Below, one piece after another: positions 55,451 to 63,846 of a DNA stretch of 64,000 nucleotides. The stretch is from the NCBI GenBank assembly GCA_945896675.1, contig CAMDEM010000011.1, positions 1 to 64,000 of the forward strand. The letters are read 5' to 3'. Made by a program: the position numbers and the translations under genes. This stretch comes from Cyanobium sp. NIES-981. Its GTDB lineage: Bacteria > Cyanobacteriota > Cyanobacteriia > PCC-6307 > Cyanobiaceae. Numbering within the stretch: position 1 is the first letter of the stretch; the number at the start of each line of letters is the position of its first letter. Under the pieces are notes generated by a model. The model saw only the letters and a program-made list of their open reading frames with translations, was not told the origin of the DNA and ran no database searches.

Positions 55451-56957
55451 GCCCAAGCATCCCCGCTCCTACCCAGCTGCCGTGGAGGCCGTAGGGCATG
55501 GCCACCGGCAACTCAATCACCGCCTGCTCAGCCATGGTTGAGGCGTTGAGGATCACCAAGTCGCTGCCATTACGGGCACCATTCCAGATCACGGTGAGCA
55601 CCCAACCCTCGTCTTCGTTGGTGGCATCAGGACGGGGAACCATGATCGGTTCACTCACGAATCCGCGCGGTGCAGCACTCCACACGCGCCTTTCTCCAGT
55701 CTGCAGGTCAAGCTTTTTGATGGCTTGCAGGGGGTCATTGCCCTGATCGCGTTCGGCCACGGCCATCCAGCCAAAACGGGCCGGTAAGCCTTGCCTGGTG
55801 GGATTAACCATCGCGAATTCACAGCAACGTTCACTGAGACGCTCACAGGTGAGGTTGCCGGTAGTGAGATCAATGCGGCAACGCTCAAGTAGGCCTTCGG
55901 GGATGAGCTCGAAATCAATCGAACGGAAATCCACATCGGGACCAACGGAAGGAAAATCGGCGTAAAAAATGCTCTCCACAACGAGCTGATCGCCCTCCTC
56001 ATAGGCATTGAGGTGGTGGAAGACAAACCCTTCAGGCGCATCAATCAACCGGGGCTGCTGCCCAGCAAACGCTCCACCATCGCGAGGCACCAACCAGAAC
56101 TGGGCCTGGCCACCTGCCTTGGAGCTCAAACACTGGGCCGCTCCCTTTTGCCCCAACACAAACGGCAAGGGGTTGAAATCGACTGCGTTTTGAAGGAACA
56201 CAGCCCAGTTGGGCGTGATCGCGAAGTCATGCAGAAAGGCGAAGCCCTTGAAGCCGTCACTCCGATCCGCCACCAATTGACCGGCCCTGGGGCCCTCGGT
56301 AGCGAACTCCATCAACCGCAAGGTGCTACGCGGGCCTGTCTTCACCCCAAAGGTGACCATGCGGGGTTCGCCGTGGTGGCCGGGATCAAAGCGAGGGTGG
56401 GCGCTGAAGGCTTCACCTGGCTTGAGCACCCCATTCAGCAAGCTCAGGCCCCGGGTCTCGAGGGTGGCTGGATCGAGGGCGTGGGGGGAACTGGCCTCCC
56501 AAAGGGCAAGCAGGTCATCGCCAAGGCGCACCACATGGGTGTTGGCAATATTCTTGAGCCGTAGATCAAAGGCATTGGCCAAAGGGCCACCGGGCTTCTG
56601 GGTGCCAAAAACGCCGCGATACAACACCTGGTCTGCAGCTTCCTCAGCCAGCCAGCCCTCTGTACGCACGAAGCGATTCGTAAACAGTGCGCCACCTTCA
56701 GAAAAGCGCAAGGCGCAGATCATGCCGTCGCCATCGAAGGGGTGGTGCACCCAACGGCCATCGCGCTCCAGCCGCCCAGGGCCATTGCGATAGAGGCAGC
56801 CACTCAGGTCAGGGGGAATCTCTCCGCGGGCGGCCACCAGGGGTTCGTTCTCAAGCTCCACCTCCACATTGCGAAAGGCACCAGCCCAGTCATCACGGTC
56901 GTAGGTGCTTGGGGGTGATGGCAGATCCGAAAGGGTTGGCACAATCGCAGGTGACAT
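55434..56957 (-). CDS. Carotenoid cleavage oxygenase family protein
   Basis: The protein of about 507 residues is an RPE65/carotenoid oxygenase. The four iron-ligand histidines are visible in FSAHPRFDPGHHGEP, FLHDFAITPNWAVF, FVFHHLNAYEEGD and GLHGSWVGAGML. The N-terminal PPDLSGCLYRNGPGRLERDGR is also typical. It would cleave carotenoids or apocarotenoids oxidatively. The ATG at 56957 is chosen because the upstream frame overlaps the ABC transporter gene. A detached copy of its 3' end lies at 53856-54096. Confidence 0.92.
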   Translation of the reverse strand: MSPAIVPTLSDLPSPPSTYDRDDWAGAFRNVEVELENEPLVAARGEIPPDLSGCLYRNGPGRLERDGRWVHHPFDGDGMICALRFSEGGALFTNRFVRTEGWLAEEAADQVLYRGVFGTQKPGGPLANAFDLRLKNIANTHVVRLGDDLLALWEASSPHALDPATLETRGLSLLNGVLKPGEAFSAHPRFDPGHHGEPRMVTFGVKTGPRSTLRLMEFATEGPRAGQLVADRSDGFKGFAFLHDFAITPNWAVFLQNAVDFNPLPFVLGQKGAAQCLSSKAGGQAQFWLVPRDGGAFAGQQPRLIDAPEGFVFHHLNAYEEGDQLVVESIFYADFPSVGPDVDFRSIDFELIPEGLLERCRIDLTTGNLTCERLSERCCEFAMVNPTRQGLPARFGWMAVAERDQGNDPLQAIKKLDLQTGERRVWSAAPRGFVSEPIMVPRPDATNEDEGWVLTVIWNGARNGSDLVILNASTMAEQAVIELPVAMPYGLHGSWVGAGMLGPIQEH

Positions 56958-56971
56958 AGAGAAAAGCCTGA

Positions 56972-58705
56972 CTAGGCGCTGGCGAATTGAGTCGAAAATA
57001 GGCGTGAATAAACGCCTCCGTGGCCCAAAAGTGCGGCGTGGGTGCCGGATTCCACCACCTGGCCCCCAGCAATCACACAGATGCAATCGGCATTCACCAC
57101 CGTGGAAAGGCGATGGGCCACCACCAGGGTGGTGCGGTTGGCCATGAGACGATCCAGGGCCTCCTGAACCACCTTTTCGGATGCCGAATCAAGGGCCGAC
57201 GTGGCCTCATCCAAAAACAGGATCGGGGCGTTTTTAATCAGGGCCCTGGCAATGGCCACCCGCTGTCTTTGCCCCCCGGACAACATCGTTCCATTTTCGC
57301 CAATCAGGGTGTTGTAGCCGTCGGGTAACTGCACAATGAAATCATGGGCATTCGCTGCACGGGCTGCAGCCTCAATACGTTGAGGGCTGGAATCGGTATG
57401 GCCATAGGCGATATTATTAGCGACGGTGTCATTAAAGAGGAAAGTATTCTGATCAACAACCGAGATTTGCTTGCGCAAATCATCAAGCGAGAGATCACGA
57501 AGGTCGATTCCATCGAGGGTAATGGCACCTGCTGTTGGTTCATAGAGGCGGCAAAAGAGATCAATAATTGTGCTCTTGCCTCCACCGCTTGATCCCACCA
57601 GGGCCACGGTGCGGCCCTTGAGAATTTCAAGGTTGAGCTGATTAATAACGTCATCATCGCCGTAGCCAAAACACACCCCCTTCGCAATCAGAGCGTCAGA
57701 GAAGTTTCCGATAGTTTGAGGGGCCAAGGCCTCAGCAGGGTCGGAGGGTACATCAAGAATTGCATAAAGATCCTCCGCCGCAGAAGCTCCCTGCTGCCAG
57801 GACGTATTCGACCTGGCGATACTTTTAAAGGGCGCATAACACAGATAGAGGGAGGTCAAAAAGGCGAACAAGCTGCCGGTCGTGCGGGCTCCCGCAATCA
57901 CGCTTTCTCCGCCGTACACCAAGACGGCACTAAACCCCACCGCCCCGAGCAATTCCATCAAAGGCTGGTTAGCCAGCTTGGCCCGAGTGGTCTTGAGAGC
58001 GCTATCTCGTACTGACTTATTTTCAGACTCAAATCGACGCAGCTCATAGGCCTGCATACCAAAAATCTTGACCACCCTGGAACCCACAATCGACTCCTGG
58101 AGATAGGTCGCCAACCGGGCAAGACTTGACTGACCCTGCTTCGACGTTCGCCTCACCTTTTTCGAAGACTTAATGACAGGATAAATAGCGAAGGGAAAGA
58201 GAATAAAAGCTATCAAAGACAGCAGCCAATCCTGATAAAAAGCAACCGAAACCAGAGCGACAAGGGTAATACCATCCTTAATAACCGAGACGAATCCGTC
58301 CACAATCCCGCCCTTAACAAGATTCACGTCCGAAAGAACCCTTGAGACCAGGACAGTCGAAGGGTTTTTATCGATGTACGACTGTGGCAAGTCTAAAATT
58401 TTTGCCGCCAAAGTATTGCGCAGATCGGCCGTCATCTCCTGGCCCACAATCTCCGTAAGATAATTGCCTAAATACTGGGCCGCCGCACGGATTCCAATGA
58501 CAACAACAATAGCAACCGGAGCGCTGTACAACCGAAATCGATCCTGGGACGGAAGAACCTCATCAAAGAGGTACTTGATCACCAGGGGTACGAGCCCCGT
58601 GGAAGCGCCGTAGATAAAGTTAAAAAAGAGTGACAGAGAAAAGCTGGGCCATAGATAGCGGCGCCCATAAAGAGCAAGTCTCCAATAGACAGATTGCTGA
58701 CTCAT
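56972..58705 (-). CDS. ABC exporter, MsbA-type
   Basis: The 577-residue half-transporter has an N-terminal six-helix membrane domain (FNFIYGASTGLVPLVIKYLFD onward) and a C-terminal ATPase domain. Walker A is GSSGGGKST, the signature is MLSGGQRQRVAIARAL, Walker B is ILFLDEATSALD and the H loop is VVAHRLST. The position directly after lpxB suggests lipid A/LPS flipping like MsbA, but related exporters carry other lipids. Its ATG overlaps the lpxB stop by 4 bp. Confidence 0.9.
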   Translation of the reverse strand: MSQQSVYWRLALYGRRYLWPSFSLSLFFNFIYGASTGLVPLVIKYLFDEVLPSQDRFRLYSAPVAIVVVIGIRAAAQYLGNYLTEIVGQEMTADLRNTLAAKILDLPQSYIDKNPSTVLVSRVLSDVNLVKGGIVDGFVSVIKDGITLVALVSVAFYQDWLLSLIAFILFPFAIYPVIKSSKKVRRTSKQGQSSLARLATYLQESIVGSRVVKIFGMQAYELRRFESENKSVRDSALKTTRAKLANQPLMELLGAVGFSAVLVYGGESVIAGARTTGSLFAFLTSLYLCYAPFKSIARSNTSWQQGASAAEDLYAILDVPSDPAEALAPQTIGNFSDALIAKGVCFGYGDDDVINQLNLEILKGRTVALVGSSGGGKSTIIDLFCRLYEPTAGAITLDGIDLRDLSLDDLRKQISVVDQNTFLFNDTVANNIAYGHTDSSPQRIEAAARAANAHDFIVQLPDGYNTLIGENGTMLSGGQRQRVAIARALIKNAPILFLDEATSALDSASEKVVQEALDRLMANRTTLVVAHRLSTVVNADCICVIAGGQVVESGTHAALLGHGGVYSRLFSTQFASA

Positions 58706-59835
58706 GGCATCAATCTAGCAAGCTCTTCTGCGGCCCTTTGCGAGGCACCAGACTCACCCATCGCCTTGCGCAAGTCCTGGACAGCCTGCAGACAACCTTC
58801 CCGATTGCCTGCCATCTTGCGCACGGCACGCACAATGTTGCCCGCCGTTACATCGCGCTGCAGCAATTCAGGGAAAAAAGGTCGTCCCAGCACCACATTG
58901 GGAAGGCCAACCATGCGGTGTCCAATCACAAGTTTTGCCAATAGATAGGTCAAGAACGAGAAGCGATAAAGAATCACATGGGGGCAACCCAACAGGGCAG
59001 CTTCCAGGGTTGCTGTACCGGAGGCAATCACACCCGCATTTGCCGCCGCGATCATGTTGTATGCGTCCCCCTCTACAACTGGAATCGGGAAGGGAAGGGT
59101 CCCATGGATCTGCTCGAGGTAGGCCTGATCAATGGTGGGAGCCTTCAACAGGGCCACCTGCCAGCCATCAGCCATCAAGATTTGGGCTGCCGCCAACATC
59201 GCAGGCAACAGCAACCGAACTTCCGAGCGCCGGCTACCCGGCATCAAGACTAAAAGCGGCTGCTGATCTGAAAATCCATGGACCGCGCGGCTGTCTTGGG
59301 CCGAGCGGGTGACCTCGAGCCCATCCACCAAGGGATGGCCCACGTAGCGGGCAAAGTCGCGGCCGTGGGCATTGAAAATCCCCGCCTCAAACGGAAAAAT
59401 TACAGCGAGTCGGTCGATGATACGGGCCATTGTTTTGGCCCTGCCCTTCCCCCAGGCCCAGACCTGGGGGGCGATATAAAAGAAGACCGGAATACCTCGC
59501 TTGTGGGCCTCCTTGGCCACAAACATGTTGAAGCCCGGGTAGTCCACCAGGGCCACCACATCGGGCCTGTGCTGATCCATCTGGGCCTTGAGCATCTCCA
59601 TCACCCGGTGATGGCGGGGAATGCTGCCGACAATCTCGACCAACCCAGCGGCAGAGAGGGTGCGCACATCGGCCAAAACCTCCATGCCATTGGAGCGCAG
59701 GTGATCACCCCCTACGCCAACCACGGTCACATCCGGCTGTTGACGTCGCAGGGCTTGGACCAGGGCCCCACCATGCATATCGCCGGAAGCTTCTCCCGCC
59801 ACCAGCAGTACACGCTTGGGCCGCGTTTCAAACAT
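58702..59835 (-). CDS. lpxB: Lipid-A-disaccharide synthase
   Basis: LpxB condenses UDP-diacylglucosamine with lipid X to form the lipid A disaccharide. The 377-residue GT19 protein has LLVAGEASGDMHGGALVQAL, LVDYPGFNMFVAKEAHKRG, YIAPQVWAWGKGRAK, VLMPGSRRSEVRLLLP and ASGTATLEAALLGCPHVILYR. The ATG at 59835 or a start two codons upstream is possible. Its 5' end overlaps the lpxK 3' end, and its 3' end overlaps the ABC gene. Confidence 0.95.
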   Translation of the reverse strand: MFETRPKRVLLVAGEASGDMHGGALVQALRRQQPDVTVVGVGGDHLRSNGMEVLADVRTLSAAGLVEIVGSIPRHHRVMEMLKAQMDQHRPDVVALVDYPGFNMFVAKEAHKRGIPVFFYIAPQVWAWGKGRAKTMARIIDRLAVIFPFEAGIFNAHGRDFARYVGHPLVDGLEVTRSAQDSRAVHGFSDQQPLLVLMPGSRRSEVRLLLPAMLAAAQILMADGWQVALLKAPTIDQAYLEQIHGTLPFPIPVVEGDAYNMIAAANAGVIASGTATLEAALLGCPHVILYRFSFLTYLLAKLVIGHRMVGLPNVVLGRPFFPELLQRDVTAGNIVRAVRKMAGNREGCLQAVQDLRKAMGESGASQRAAEELARLMP

Positions 59836-60829
59836 GACCAATCAAGCCAAGTACCTGCTGGACTAACGGGTCGAGGGCCACGGGATCGATGCTCAAAGGG
59901 ATCGGGACAACCTTGCTTCGAAACTGCAATGGCAGGCGATTGGCATCCTTGTTGGTGGTGACGAGGACAGCACCTTGGGCTTGGGCCACGGCCACGAGGC
60001 GTTCCAATTCGGCATCAGCATAGGGATGGTGATCCGGGAAGCTTTCCTGGGCGATCACCCGCAGGCCTCGGCCGCTCAGGGCTTGGAAAAACTTCTGCGG
60101 CAAGCCAATACCGCAGAAGGCAACCAAGGGCCTGCCCTGCAAGCCATCAGGTAGCTCGAGCTGAAAGTGCAAGCTGCACCGGGGCTTCTGGCTGGGCCAA
60201 GGCAACTGGGCTGCGCCCCCAGCGCGGGCACCCATGCCCGTTCCCGTCAGCACCAGCAAATCGGCCCTGCCCAGGTGGCAAGCCGGCTCCCGCAATGGTC
60301 CAGCAGGAAAGACCTGACCATTGCCAAGCCCGTGCTGGGCATCCAGCAGCGTGATATCCAGATCCCTAGCCAGCGGCCAGTGCTGCAGGCCATCATCGAG
60401 CAAGAGGAGTGTGGCGCCCTGATCAATCGCCAGGCGGGCACCCAGGCGCCGATTGGATCCCACCCAAATCTGTACCTGCTCGAGCTGGTGGGCGTACTCC
60501 AGCGCCTCATCTCCCACCTCGGCGTAGCTCGCCCCTGGAGTCACCAGCACGGGTTCGCGCCGCTTGGTGCCATAGCCCCGCAACAGCACAGCCACGGCGT
60601 AGCCCCGCTGCTGCAAGGCCCGGGCCAGGCCCAATACCACAGGGGTTTTACCCGTTCCCCCCAGGGTGATGTTGCCGATGGAGATGACTGGCACGGGCAA
60701 CTGCAACGGCCGCGTCGTCGATCGGTGCAACCAAACCCCGACCCCATAGAGCCAAGACAAGGGCAACAGCACCCTGGCTAGGCCGCTAAGCCTGGGCTGA
60801 TACCAAAAGCTGGGGGCGTTGCGGGGCAT
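59828..60829 (-). CDS. lpxK: Tetraacyldisaccharide 4'-kinase
   Basis: LpxK phosphorylates the 4' position of the lipid A disaccharide at the membrane. The protein of about 333 residues has an N-terminal hydrophobic anchor (ARVLLPLSWLYGVGVWL) and the P-loop PVISIGNITLGGTGKTPVVL. VLLRGYGTKR, the DDGLQHWPLARDLDITLLD motif and FPAGPLREP follow, and a late VLVTTNKDANRL completes the set. All LpxK motifs are intact. The ATG at 60829 lies 5 bp after the waaA stop. Confidence 0.94.
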   Translation of the reverse strand: MPRNAPSFWYQPRLSGLARVLLPLSWLYGVGVWLHRSTTRPLQLPVPVISIGNITLGGTGKTPVVLGLARALQQRGYAVAVLLRGYGTKRREPVLVTPGASYAEVGDEALEYAHQLEQVQIWVGSNRRLGARLAIDQGATLLLLDDGLQHWPLARDLDITLLDAQHGLGNGQVFPAGPLREPACHLGRADLLVLTGTGMGARAGGAAQLPWPSQKPRCSLHFQLELPDGLQGRPLVAFCGIGLPQKFFQALSGRGLRVIAQESFPDHHPYADAELERLVAVAQAQGAVLVTTNKDANRLPLQFRSKVVPIPLSIDPVALDPLVQQVLGLIGHV

Positions 60830-60833
60830 GGCA

Positions 60834-62189
60834 CTAACGATCCGAAGGCTCCAGGGGTTGCGCCGGGGGCTGCGCCCCACCGGCGAGGGCCTCGATCAGC
60901 CCCGTGGCGATCTGGCGGGAGGGCCCATGCAGGACTACACCCGCTGGGACGACCATCGGTGGTCCTTCATTAGGACCTTGCCTCTGGGTGTTCCTCTGGA
61001 TTTCAAGCAAGCGGACCACCCCATCAAAGGCTTGGCTGGCCGTGGGGTATTGGTGCAAGACACCCGCTTCAGCCAGGGCTGCGGTGACATCGGAGAAGTT
61101 GGCCATGTCGGGGCCGCAGACCACCGGCTTAGCCAAAGCCGCCGGCTCTAGGGGATTTTGGCCCCCATGGGGTCGACCATTGGGATAAAAACTCCCCCCC
61201 ATCACCACCACCGAGACAGCGCCAATCCAGGAGCCCATCGCGCCGATGCAATCGGCCACCACCAGGTCGCAGCAGACCGGCTGGTCGCTGGCCGCAAGCT
61301 CAGTCCAAAGCGCTGCCCTAGGCACTTTGGCTTTCTGACGGGAGAAGGCAGCCCGGGCCAGCTCCAACACCTGGGCCGAACGCTGGGGGTGGCGCGGAGC
61401 GATCAACAACCCAATCGCGCCTGGCCCCTGGCGCGCCGGCGAACCAGCCAGCCAGGCCTCGATCCACTGCTGTTCTTCGCCCGCATGGCTACTCGCCAAG
61501 AGCACCACGGGCCGCCGCCCAAAAACCTGGCCCAACCGCTCCACGATGGGGCGACTCACCGCCAGGGGGGCCGCATCCCGCTTGGTGGAGCCAGCCGCCA
61601 CCACCGCCTGGGCCCCTAGCCGGCGAAAGCGCTCAGCATCCTGCTCGGATTGGGCAAAGCAGCGCTCAGCGCGGCCAATCACCCAGTTAGCAAACCAGCC
61701 AAGCCGTTGATGGTTGCGAAAGGAGCCCGCACTCATGCGGGCATTGATCAGCTGCAGCCGCGGCATGGCATGGACGATCTCCGGCCACAACTCCGCTTCC
61801 GCTAAAACCCCCAAACTTGGCCGCCAATGCAGCCGAAACGGCAGCCAACACAGCCAATGGTCGATCGGCACGTATTGGTGGATCACCCCAGGGGGCAAGA
61901 CCGATGGCGCCAGCCGAGCGGAGCTGCGCGTCACCGTGGTGAGCAACACCGGAATCCCGCCATCCAGCTCCTGGAGAGCAGCAAAAACGGGCAGCAAACT
62001 GTTGAGCTCGCCCACGCTGGCGGCGTGAAACCACAACAAAGGGCCCGGGGGGCGTGGGCTTGTCGGCCAGCCCAGGCGCTCCTGGATCCGGGAGGGATCT
62101 TCCTTGCCTTGCAGCAAACGCCAGAGCAACAGCAGTAGCGCCAAGGGGGTGAGCAGGAGCCACAGCAGGCGATAGAGCAGCAGAAGCAT
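60834..62189 (-). CDS. waaA: Kdo (3-deoxy-D-manno-octulosonic acid) transferase
   Basis: WaaA adds Kdo from CMP-Kdo to lipid IVA. The 451-residue GT30 protein has an N-terminal membrane anchor (LYRLLWLLLTPLALLLLL). LLWFHAASVGELNSLLPVF carries the catalytic glutamate, LAEAELWPEIVHAMPRL and INARMSAGSFRNHQRL follow, and VVMGGSFYPNGRPHGGQNPLEPAAL is typical. The set indicates a true WaaA. No kds genes for CMP-Kdo synthesis are in this window. Confidence 0.95.
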   Translation of the reverse strand: MLLLLYRLLWLLLTPLALLLLLWRLLQGKEDPSRIQERLGWPTSPRPPGPLLWFHAASVGELNSLLPVFAALQELDGGIPVLLTTVTRSSARLAPSVLPPGVIHQYVPIDHWLCWLPFRLHWRPSLGVLAEAELWPEIVHAMPRLQLINARMSAGSFRNHQRLGWFANWVIGRAERCFAQSEQDAERFRRLGAQAVVAAGSTKRDAAPLAVSRPIVERLGQVFGRRPVVLLASSHAGEEQQWIEAWLAGSPARQGPGAIGLLIAPRHPQRSAQVLELARAAFSRQKAKVPRAALWTELAASDQPVCCDLVVADCIGAMGSWIGAVSVVVMGGSFYPNGRPHGGQNPLEPAALAKPVVCGPDMANFSDVTAALAEAGVLHQYPTASQAFDGVVRLLEIQRNTQRQGPNEGPPMVVPAGVVLHGPSRQIATGLIEALAGGAQPPAQPLEPSDR

Positions 62190-62191
62190 GG

Positions 62192-62860
62192 TCAGTTCAC
62201 CCGATCTGCAGCCAGAACCACCGTGGTTTGAATCGCGGTTTCAAGCTGCTGCTGCAGGGGTTCAAGCGGCGCCTCGGCGGGGCAATAGAGCGGCGCTCCC
62301 AGCACAAACACCGCCTTGGAAAAGGGCAGGGGCAGCAAACTTCGATCCCACGACTTCAAGCGATGGAGCCGCGAGGAGCCCAGGGCCACGGGCACAATCG
62401 CGCAGCCCGATTGCTGGGCCAAACGGATCACCCCACTTTTGACCCGCTCGGCGGGCCCCTTGGGCCCATCGGGGGTCATCACCACCGACTGCCCACCTTG
62501 CAAGACCGACATCAGCTGGAGGTAGGCCTTGGCTCCTCCGCGGGTTGAGGAGCCAAACACCAGGCGAATGCCCCGCAGACGGGCCGCCACGCCAACAATC
62601 TGGGCATCGCGGTGGGCGCTCAACAACACCGAAACCGCCCGCCGTTCATAGGTGCGAAACAGCGGCACAAAAAATACATGGCTATGCCACAGGGCATAGA
62701 TCACCGGAACCCGCTGCTCTCGCACCAGGCGCTCCACCTCGGGATCGGCCTCGATGCGCAGGCGGGAGGTGATCAGGAACAGCTGGCCATAGGCATTGAG
62801 CAGGGAGCCCACGAGCCAGACCAGGGCCCTGTTGTTGAGCAACGTCCGCTTTTGGGCCAA
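62192..62860 (-). CDS. DUF374/LPLAT-type lysophospholipid acyltransferase-like protein
   Basis: The 222-residue protein has one N-terminal hydrophobic segment (LVWLVGSLLNAYGQLFLI), VIYALWHSHVFFVPLF, LLSAHRDAQIVG (the HxD-like catalytic site), FGSSTRGGAKAYLQL and VVMTPDGPKGPAERVKSG. This fits the DUF374 acyltransferase family, often found with LPS genes. It lies 2 bp upstream of waaA, so it may acylate lipid A in place of an LpxL-type enzyme; that is inference. Confidence 0.88.
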   Translation of the reverse strand: MAQKRTLLNNRALVWLVGSLLNAYGQLFLITSRLRIEADPEVERLVREQRVPVIYALWHSHVFFVPLFRTYERRAVSVLLSAHRDAQIVGVAARLRGIRLVFGSSTRGGAKAYLQLMSVLQGGQSVVMTPDGPKGPAERVKSGVIRLAQQSGCAIVPVALGSSRLHRLKSWDRSLLPLPFSKAVFVLGAPLYCPAEAPLEPLQQQLETAIQTTVVLAADRVN

Positions 62861-62988
62861 AGGGTTTTACCGGTGTCTCAAGGGTGTTTCTCAGAAGGTG
62901 TCTTGGCCATATACAGCAATCCCCCGGAGGGTTCTGCAAAGGCAGCCCGCCAGGGGATTGGATGGCCTGAGAGGCTGAAAACCAGTTA

Positions 62989-63189
62989 TTAGGCGGAACC
63001 AACGCCCACATAGGAGCCGTAAAAGAACAGACCCACCACAAAAATCACCGCCATGCCGCCGGCTGTGGCCACGAGCCATAGCGGAAGGACACCCTCGGTC
63101 CAGCGGGAGCGCCAGGCCACTGCAGGTCGCCCATCGGGAAGGCGATCGGGGATCCGGCCATCAGGCAGGGAAGATTTCTTGCCGCTCAT
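62989..63189 (-). CDS. psbJ: Photosystem II protein PsbJ
   Basis: A 66-residue protein. Its N-terminus [19 protein letters not shown] is typical of picocyanobacteria, and one membrane helix ([20 protein letters not shown]) is followed by [12 protein letters not shown]. PsbJ helps photosystem II assembly and electron flow from QA. It is last in the psbE-F-L-J operon. Confidence 0.95.
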   Translation of the reverse strand: MSGKKSSLPDGRIPDRLPDGRPAVAWRSRWTEGVLPLWLVATAGGMAVIFVVGLFFYGSYVGVGSA

Positions 63190-63204
63190 TGGATGCGCTC
63201 CCGA

Positions 63205-63324
63205 TCAGTTGAAGAAGTAGCTGGAGAACAGGATGCCAATGACGAAGACAAACAGCAGGCCCAAGTAAAGGCTGGTGCGGTTGAGCTCGACAGGCAGGTT
63301 GTTGGGGTTGGGGTTGCGTTGCAT
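63205..63324 (-). CDS. psbL: Photosystem II protein PsbL
   Basis: A 39-residue protein: [20 protein letters not shown], then [19 protein letters not shown]. PsbL sits at the photosystem II dimer interface. The sequence is nearly invariant in cyanobacteria. It is 4 bp after psbF. Confidence 0.97.
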   Translation of the reverse strand: MQRNPNPNNLPVELNRTSLYLGLLFVFVIGILFSSYFFN

Positions 63325-63328
63325 GGCC

Positions 63329-63466
63329 TCAGCGGCGAACGAACTGCATGGCGGCCAGGGCGCCCAGGAAGAACACCGTGGGGACGCCAAGGGCATGAAT
63401 CGACAACCAGCGCACCGTAAAAATCGGGTAATTGCGCGGGGTCGTGGAGATGGGTGCTTGGGTCAT
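63329..63466 (-). CDS. psbF: Cytochrome b559 beta subunit PsbF
   Basis: A 45-residue protein with [20 protein letters not shown] containing the haem-ligand His, then [14 protein letters not shown]. It forms cytochrome b559 with PsbE in the photosystem II core. The ATG follows the psbE stop by 3 bp, within the standard operon. Confidence 0.97.
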   Translation of the reverse strand: MTQAPISTTPRNYPIFTVRWLSIHALGVPTVFFLGALAAMQFVRR

Positions 63467-63469
63467 GGC

Positions 63470-63718
63470 TTATTTCAGACGCGAGTCGAGGGAATCCTTG
63501 GCTTCATAGCGCTGGCTCACCACAGGAGCCTTACTTTCCTGGGCCTGGAAGTAGGCGTCAGGACGGGGGGTTCCAAAGGCGTCATAGGCCAGGCCCGTAG
63601 ACACGAACATGAAGCCAGCCAAAAAGATGGCAGGCAGGGTCACCGCATGGATAACCCAGTAACGAATGCTCGTAATGATCTCGAAGAACGGGCGTTCTCC
63701 TGTTGAGCCGGCAGCCAT
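63470..63718 (-). CDS. psbE: Cytochrome b559 alpha subunit PsbE
   Basis: An 82-residue protein with [20 protein letters not shown] (haem-ligand His), [20 protein letters not shown] and a lumenal [10 protein letters not shown] tail region. It is the first gene of psbE-F-L-J. A small inverted repeat (AGCTTT/AAAGCT) lies 15-27 bp upstream of the ATG. Confidence 0.97.
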   Translation of the reverse strand: MAAGSTGERPFFEIITSIRYWVIHAVTLPAIFLAGFMFVSTGLAYDAFGTPRPDAYFQAQESKAPVVSQRYEAKDSLDSRLK

Positions 63719-63846
63719 AGCGACAAGCGTTCAGCTTTGAAAGCTTAAGGGTCGAGGTGAGGCTGGCGGGAGCCAGCCAGGAGCTTGGTTACAGAAATTG
63801 GCGGGAGGGGGCGCACCGAGTGCACCGGGCCCAGGGATCGGGCTGC

